Source of the DNA: CAZTEB01 sp964612735
Lineage (GTDB): Bacteria > Patescibacteriota > Microgenomatia > UBA1400 > PJMF01
Reading direction: 5' to 3'
DNA: 10,421 nt
Assembly: GCA_964612735.1 (NCBI GenBank)
Contig: CAZTEB010000032.1
Span: forward strand, 1-10,421
The notes under the pieces: generated by a model
The model's input: only the letters and a program-made list of their open reading frames with translations
Database searches by the model: none
What the model was told of the DNA's origin: nothing
Program-made: the position numbers and the translations under genes
In this document: positions 6,753 through 10,421 of the stretch, piece by piece
Position numbering within the stretch: the first letter of the stretch is position 1
How the letters are laid out: every line of letters starts with the position of its first letter

Positions 6753-8498
6753 ATGACTTCAACCTATCCCTATCTCTGGAAAATCGGCGCTCCGGCTGGC
6801 TACGGCATCATGACTACCGGACTGGCTATGACTAAGCTTGCAAGTCGAGCTGGACTAACTGCCTTTGACTATAGTGAGTATCCCTCGCTAGTTCGTGGTG
6901 GACACAACACCTATGAAGTCTGTATTTCAGACACCCAACGACACGCCACAAAAACTCCGATTGATTGCCTCGTCTGCTTGAACGCTGAGACTTTTGAGCT
7001 TCATAAACACAGATTGCACGAGGAAAGCCTAGTGGTGTTCGACCCCAGCGTCTTCACCCCAAGCGAAACAGCTGCCACCCTGGTCGAGGTTCCCTTCCAG
7101 CACCTTCTCAATACCATGGGTGCCTTCAAGTACATGACCAACATGGTTGCCTTGGGAGCCAGCTTGGCGCTACTGGGAAGCGAGCTTCAGCCACTCCTCG
7201 ACATGATTGCAGATAATTTCAAACGAAAAGGCATGCAGATCGTGGCTCGAAATCAAGCTTGCGCTCGAGCTGGTTATCAGCACGTTACTTCCAATCACCA
7301 ACAGCACTGCAAATCCATATTTCCAGAAGGTGACACAAATACTCAAGACCAAATTGTGCTGTCAGGCAATGAGGCCTTCTCCTTAGGTGCCGCAGCAGCG
7401 GACTGTCGCTACTATGGTGCCTATCCGATGACACCTGCCTCTTCTGTCCTCACACACCTAGCAGCCTGGGAAAAGACTACTCAGATGATCGTCCGTCACA
7501 ATGAAGACGAGGTTGCTGTGATCAATAATGCGTTGGGAGCTTCCCACGCTGGTGTCCGAGCGGCCGTGGGCACTTCCGGCGGCGGCTTTGCCCTAATGAC
7601 TGAGGCCATTTCCTATGCCGGTGTCGCTGAAATTCCTATTGTGCTGTTCCTCGCAATGCGCCCTGGACCTGCTACTGGCTTGCCTACTTGGACTGAGCAA
7701 GGTGACCTATTGTTTGCAGTTCATGCCGGTCACGGTGAATTCCCAAAGATCGTGCTGGCAGCTGGTGACATGGCTGAAATGCTTGAACTGACCAAGAAAG
7801 CTTTTGATCTGGCCGAGATCTATCAGACACCCGTTATTGTTCTCTCTGATAAGCACCTCTCGGAGTCTCATAGCACACTAAGTAGAGCTGAAGCTGATCA
7901 GTTACTCAGCACTCCAATTGAGAGAGGTAAAACCGTAACCGAGCCCAGTGCCAGCCCCTATCTGCGCTACCAACTCACCGACGATGGCATCTCCCCAAGA
8001 CTAGTGCCTGGCCACCCCGGCGAGTACTACCAAGCCAACTCGTACGAACATCTCGAAGATAGCCACACCACTGAAGATGCAGATGTCAGAGTCGCACAAG
8101 TCGACAAGCGAGCTCGCAAGCAAACTACCTACTTCAACAATCACTTTACAGCTCCCCAAGTTACTGGCGATCTAGACACAGCTAACGCAACTTTGGTTTC
8201 CTGGGGATCAAATAAAGGCGCAATTGAAGTCGCCCAACAGCAGCTCGAAGAACAAGGAATTACCACAGCTTACATCCACTTCACCCACCTCTACCCACTT
8301 GATGCAGAAGTGCTCAAGCCATTATTCGAACACCAAACCAAGTACATTCTCATAGAGAATAATGCCACAGCCCAGTTAGGACAGTTGCTGCGACAACACA
8401 CCGGCATTGATATCATGAAGCACACTGTCTTGAAGTATGACGGTCGACCCTTCTGGCCAGAGGAATTGGTTGAAAAAGTGGTTAGTGTAAGTAATTAG
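6753..8498 (+). CDS. korA: 2-oxoacid:ferredoxin oxidoreductase, fused gamma/alpha subunit
   Basis: A 581-residue subunit of the coenzyme A-dependent enzyme that oxidatively decarboxylates 2-oxoacids (for example 2-oxoglutarate to succinyl-CoA) with reduction of a low-potential carrier. Residues 1 to about 185 are the gamma domain, with GAPAGYGIMTTG (12-23) and YPSLVRGGHNTYEV in the family's conserved region. From about residue 200 comes the alpha (pyrimidine-binding) domain: YPMTP (224-228), EDEVAVINNALGASHAG and RPGPATGLPTWTEQGDL (from 303). The last 130 residues form the C-terminal domain. Such gamma-alpha fusions pair with a short beta subunit, which follows here. The substrate (2-oxoglutarate, pyruvate or other) is not certain. 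Start 2 bp after the flavodoxin stop implies translational coupling; no proper Shine-Dalgarno site is present. Confidence 0.93.
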   Translation: MTSTYPYLWKIGAPAGYGIMTTGLAMTKLASRAGLTAFDYSEYPSLVRGGHNTYEVCISDTQRHATKTPIDCLVCLNAETFELHKHRLHEESLVVFDPSVFTPSETAATLVEVPFQHLLNTMGAFKYMTNMVALGASLALLGSELQPLLDMIADNFKRKGMQIVARNQACARAGYQHVTSNHQQHCKSIFPEGDTNTQDQIVLSGNEAFSLGAAAADCRYYGAYPMTPASSVLTHLAAWEKTTQMIVRHNEDEVAVINNALGASHAGVRAAVGTSGGGFALMTEAISYAGVAEIPIVLFLAMRPGPATGLPTWTEQGDLLFAVHAGHGEFPKIVLAAGDMAEMLELTKKAFDLAEIYQTPVIVLSDKHLSESHSTLSRAEADQLLSTPIERGKTVTEPSASPYLRYQLTDDGISPRLVPGHPGEYYQANSYEHLEDSHTTEDADVRVAQVDKRARKQTTYFNNHFTAPQVTGDLDTANATLVSWGSNKGAIEVAQQQLEEQGITTAYIHFTHLYPLDAEVLKPLFEHQTKYILIENNATAQLGQLLRQHTGIDIMKHTVLKYDGRPFWPEELVEKVVSVSN

Positions 8499-8532
8499 TG
8501 AAAAGTAAGAAACATGAATAAAGAAGTGAGCT

Positions 8533-8596
8533 AAGCGCCGACAACACTTCTGAGGGTTGTCTTTAGACCCCGAGGAAGTCCGTTGTCAGAGCGTTT
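8533..8596 (+). ncRNA. Long hairpin between the alpha and beta subunit genes
   Basis: The 123-bp spacer contains a nearly continuous hairpin. Pairs: aagcgc (8533-8538) with gcgttt (8591-8596, one G-U); gacaac (8540-8545) with gttgtc (8582-8587); acttc (8546-8550) with gaagt (8575-8579); ggg (8554-8556) with ccc (8569-8571); gtc (8559-8561) with gac (8566-8568); loop ttta. Between the acttc/gaagt and ggg/ccc helices lie G8552-A8573 and A8553-G8572, a tandem G-A pair seen only on the plus strand, which favours a plus-strand RNA. An alternative pairing agaagtg (8522-8528) with cacttct (8545-8551) would compete with it. No T-run follows, so simple intrinsic termination is unlikely. Possible roles are mRNA processing, stability or attenuation. 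Confidence 0.55.
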
Positions 8597-8608
8597 CGTT
8601 ACATAATT

Positions 8609-8614
8609 TATAAA
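8609..8614 (+). promoter_or_regulatory. Possible -10 box of the beta subunit gene
   Basis: TATAAA ends 7 bases before the ATG at 8622, the same geometry as the other promoters here. A TTGTCA (8583-8588, 5 of 6 to TTGACA) is 20 bases upstream, a little too far for a standard -35, and is inside the hairpin arm. Confidence 0.4.
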
Positions 8615-8621
8615 GAAACAT

Positions 8622-9482
8622 ATGCCAAACCACACCAACCTCCACGACTTTTCCGGCTACTCACCAACCTGGTGCCCAGGTTGTGGCAACTGGGGCATCG
8701 GCAGAGCCATCAAACAGTCACTGAGCAACCAAGGCCTAGAGCCCTCTCAGGTCGCTATGATGTTCGACGTAGGCTGCAGTGGTAACATGAACGACTTCGT
8801 CAACGCATACGCCATGCACACACTCCACGGCCGCTCGATCGCCAACGCAGTCGGAGTCAAGTTGGCTAATCACACCATGCCAGTGGTGGTAGTTGGTGGT
8901 GACGGCGCACTCTATGGTGAAGGTGGCAACCACCTGCTCCATGCTTGCCGAGGCAATCATGATCTGACCGTCATCGTCCATGATAACAGCGTCTATGGCT
9001 TAACAACTGGCCAAGTGTCGCCCACTTCTAAAAAGGGTCAAAAGGGCAAATCAACGCCACACGGCGTCATCGAGCAGCCACTCAACTCGCTACTACTGAC
9101 GCTGACACAAGGCGCCACGTTTGTCGCCCAAAGCTTCGCCAATGACATCAACCATCTCACAGAAATGATGACCCAGGGCATGGCACACACAGGACTTTCT
9201 ATCATCAACGTCCTTCAACCCTGTGTCACTTTTAATAAAGCAAACGGCTACGGGTATTTCTTTGATAAAGTTTATAAACTCGATGAAACCTATGACGCCA
9301 GTGATTTCCAGGCAGCACTCGCTAAAGCTCAAGAGCCCATGGTGGAGAAATTCCCACTAGGTGTCCTCTACCAAGTAGAGCGTCCTGCTTATCACCATCA
9401 GCTCGAGCAACTACCCGACGAAGGCTTGGTCAATCGGCAGCCAATGCTTGAGGTTGGGGCAATCCTTGATCGTATGGGATAG
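8622..9482 (+). CDS. korB: 2-oxoacid:ferredoxin oxidoreductase, beta subunit
   Basis: A 286-residue thiamine diphosphate-binding subunit that completes the enzyme. The cofactor motif runs from GDGALYGEGGN (residues 93-103, Asp94) to DNSVYGLTTGQ (121-131, Asn122), binding the Mg2+-diphosphate. Four cysteines at the family's positions, Cys18 and Cys21 (WCPGCGNWG), Cys52 (VGCSGN) and Cys201 (QPCVTFN), should hold one [4Fe-4S] cluster that passes electrons to the external carrier. Length is typical for the beta subunit of two-subunit enzymes, and no extra ferredoxin-like domain or separate delta subunit is visible. The HGRSIANAVGVKLAN segment is also conserved in the family. It is probably expressed with the alpha gene, but the 123-bp structured spacer and a box at 8609 allow independent expression. 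Its last 53 bp overlap the convergent gene. Confidence 0.94.
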   Translation: MPNHTNLHDFSGYSPTWCPGCGNWGIGRAIKQSLSNQGLEPSQVAMMFDVGCSGNMNDFVNAYAMHTLHGRSIANAVGVKLANHTMPVVVVGGDGALYGEGGNHLLHACRGNHDLTVIVHDNSVYGLTTGQVSPTSKKGQKGKSTPHGVIEQPLNSLLLTLTQGATFVAQSFANDINHLTEMMTQGMAHTGLSIINVLQPCVTFNKANGYGYFFDKVYKLDETYDASDFQAALAKAQEPMVEKFPLGVLYQVERPAYHHQLEQLPDEGLVNRQPMLEVGAILDRMG

Positions 9483-10195
9483 GTGGATCAGCATAGACAT
9501 CCTTCAGAACCTGAACAAACAAAGGTGACTTGATTCTCTCTAAAGATTTTACGCTAATGTATTCTGCTGGATTATGTTCTGAGCTTTTTCCATATGAAGA
9601 CCAACCAGCTCTCTCCTTATTTTCTGGTGCGCTTGATCCTCCTCGATTTCCTTTAGCATCATCTGTCGTAAGAGAAAAAATAACGTCAGCAGAATCTAAG
9701 CCCAGTGATGAAATAAGTTTGTGACGAATCTCAGAGCCCATCGTTGTTAGGGCTCGGCCAAATCCATTACTTTCAAAATCTTGCTTTACTTCAACATAGC
9801 CATAACATCTCAATACCTTACCGTTATCCGCTAATGCCTTAATTCTCTCAGCTACAATGAACGGTGTGGGTTTAAAAAAAGTTACTGTATAGCTACCTAT
9901 AACGTCTTCATCGCCACTATCCCTTTTCACTATTGAACATATTGTCTTCCACCTTCCAATTGATTCTTCCCCAGATGCCTCTATAGCGAGCTGGAGCTCA
10001 AGCTCTGTAGTACTACTAACTTGCTCAGCTCCTTCATTAAAAACTAATCCTTGAAGGGAANNNNNNNNNNGATAAAGCCACTCCTTCTGACCATTCTCTA
10101 TCCAGGAGTTCCTTGATGGCACCATGTATTACTTTCTTATTAGATTCGCGAACTATCTTCCTTTGCTCTTTGAGACTGAGGGCTTCATTGGACAT
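9430..10195 (-). CDS. GNAT-like acetyltransferase candidate, interrupted by an N gap
   Basis: Two open segments on the minus strand flank the gap at 10061-10070. The segment before it starts with ATG at 10195 and reads 41 codons without a stop (MSNEALSLKEQRKIV onward, Lys/Glu-rich); the segment after it reads over 200 codons from SLQGLVFNEG to the TGA at 9430. They are in frames one base apart, so they join only if the real gap length is a multiple of three rather than ten. An ATG at 10125 in the second frame exists but has an in-frame stop two codons before it and a poor N-terminus. The middle part, YVEVKQDFESNGFGRALTT, resembles the acetyl-CoA loop of GNAT enzymes, though Glu replaces the usual Gln/Arg; RAGWSSYGK near the end also suits that fold. 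The function is a guess. It starts 11 bp after its upstream neighbour's stop, so they form an operon. Confidence 0.55.
10061..10070. other. Assembly gap (10 N) inside a gene
   Basis: Ten Ns break the GNAT-like gene. Read literally, ten bases put the two coding segments out of frame, which supports the view that the count is a placeholder. Confidence 0.95.
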
Positions 10196-10206
10196 ACAAT
10201 TAGGAG

Positions 10207-10421
10207 CTACTTCACAAAGTTCTTAACCAACCCCCGCACCGTCACCTCAGGATTGGGGCATGTTCTATCATCACAAAAACCTGCATAGTAGTTATCCGCT
10301 ATGTAGAACCCTTGGACAAAAAGAACTATAACTACCAATACCAAACTTGCCTTAAGCAAACTTGCTTTAAGCCGGTCTTTCAGAGGCAATACGAGCGGTG
10401 CAAAACTTATCATCAGCAATC
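10207..10421 (-). CDS. Small membrane protein, C-terminal part
   Basis: The frame is open from the window edge to a TAG at 10207, about 70 codons. It contains one clear membrane helix (SLVLVVIVLFVQGFYIA), an earlier hydrophobic stretch near the edge, and a short polar tail with two cysteines (GFCDDRTCP) and a Lys/Arg-containing end. Possible starts are TTG at 10419 or ATG at 10413, but the protein may well begin outside the window, so I treat it as partial. I do not recognise the family. It precedes the GNAT-like gene by 11 bp on the same strand and is probably its operon partner. Confidence 0.5.
   Translation of the reverse strand, partial: LLMISFAPLVLPLKDRLKASLLKASLVLVVIVLFVQGFYIADNYYAGFCDDRTCPNPEVTVRGLVKNFVK

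Noticed and set aside
8540..8561. H-type pseudoknot (agaagtg/cacttct with gacaa/ttgtc)
   Set aside because: It is geometrically possible, but the simple long hairpin has more pairs; kept only as a possible alternative state.
8533..8596. Rho-independent terminator after the alpha subunit gene
   Set aside because: The hairpin is long and interrupted, and the bases after it are mixed (cgttacataa), without a run of T.
10126..10200. Separate small gene between the membrane protein and the GNAT-like gene
   Set aside because: The frame from 10195 runs up to the N gap without a stop and is better explained as the N-terminus of the GNAT-like protein.
1..10421. CRISPR array, tRNA, rRNA, insertion sequence or prophage
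   Set aside because: No regular repeat-spacer pattern, tRNA cloverleaf sequence, rRNA signature or transposase/integrase motif was seen on either strand.

Overview
The window is a bacterial scaffold fragment with two runs of ten Ns (2542-2551 and 10061-10070). It is gene-dense, with roughly even GC, and has short proteins and spacers, many of the genes on the minus strand, no visible Shine-Dalgarno sites and several genes of unknown function. These traits fit a small-genome lineage such as Patescibacteria/CPR, but this is only an inference: no rRNA or other marker gene is present.

Layout: the 3' end of a site-2 protease (M50) gene (+, 1-465) faces an unrecognised helical protein (-, 486-1097). 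Further genes on the minus strand are an MFS efflux-type transporter (1275-2498) and a HAD-superfamily hydrolase (2569-3186). A 235-bp divergent spacer with a long imperfect inverted repeat (3214-3373) leads to a glyoxalase II-like metallo-beta-lactamase protein (+, 3422-4039). That gene shares its stop-codon bases (CTAG) with a convergent unknown protein (-, 4036-4761). An Nramp-like transporter (-, 4805-6208) is divergent from a plus-strand redox cluster: flavodoxin (6274-6750), a fused gamma/alpha subunit of 2-oxoacid:ferredoxin oxidoreductase (6753-8498) and its beta subunit (8622-9482). A second structured hairpin lies between the alpha and beta genes. A GNAT-like protein broken by the second N gap (-, 9430-10195) and the tail of a small membrane protein (-, to the window edge) close the window.

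Functional reading: the flavodoxin gene is 2 bp from the oxidoreductase alpha gene and no ferredoxin or delta subunit is visible. The simplest model is a two-subunit 2-oxoacid oxidoreductase that passes low-potential electrons to its own flavodoxin. The Nramp-like transporter has a promoter back-to-back with the flavodoxin promoter, which suggests coordinated control, possibly linked to metal supply.

The most general signal is in the promoters. Most genes that begin a transcription unit have a TANNNT-type -10 box, often preceded by TGn, placed 6-10 bases before the start codon and with no ribosome binding site. This predicts leaderless or nearly leaderless mRNAs, and it corrects three start codons (HAD, the unknown gene at 4761, and the Nramp-like gene).
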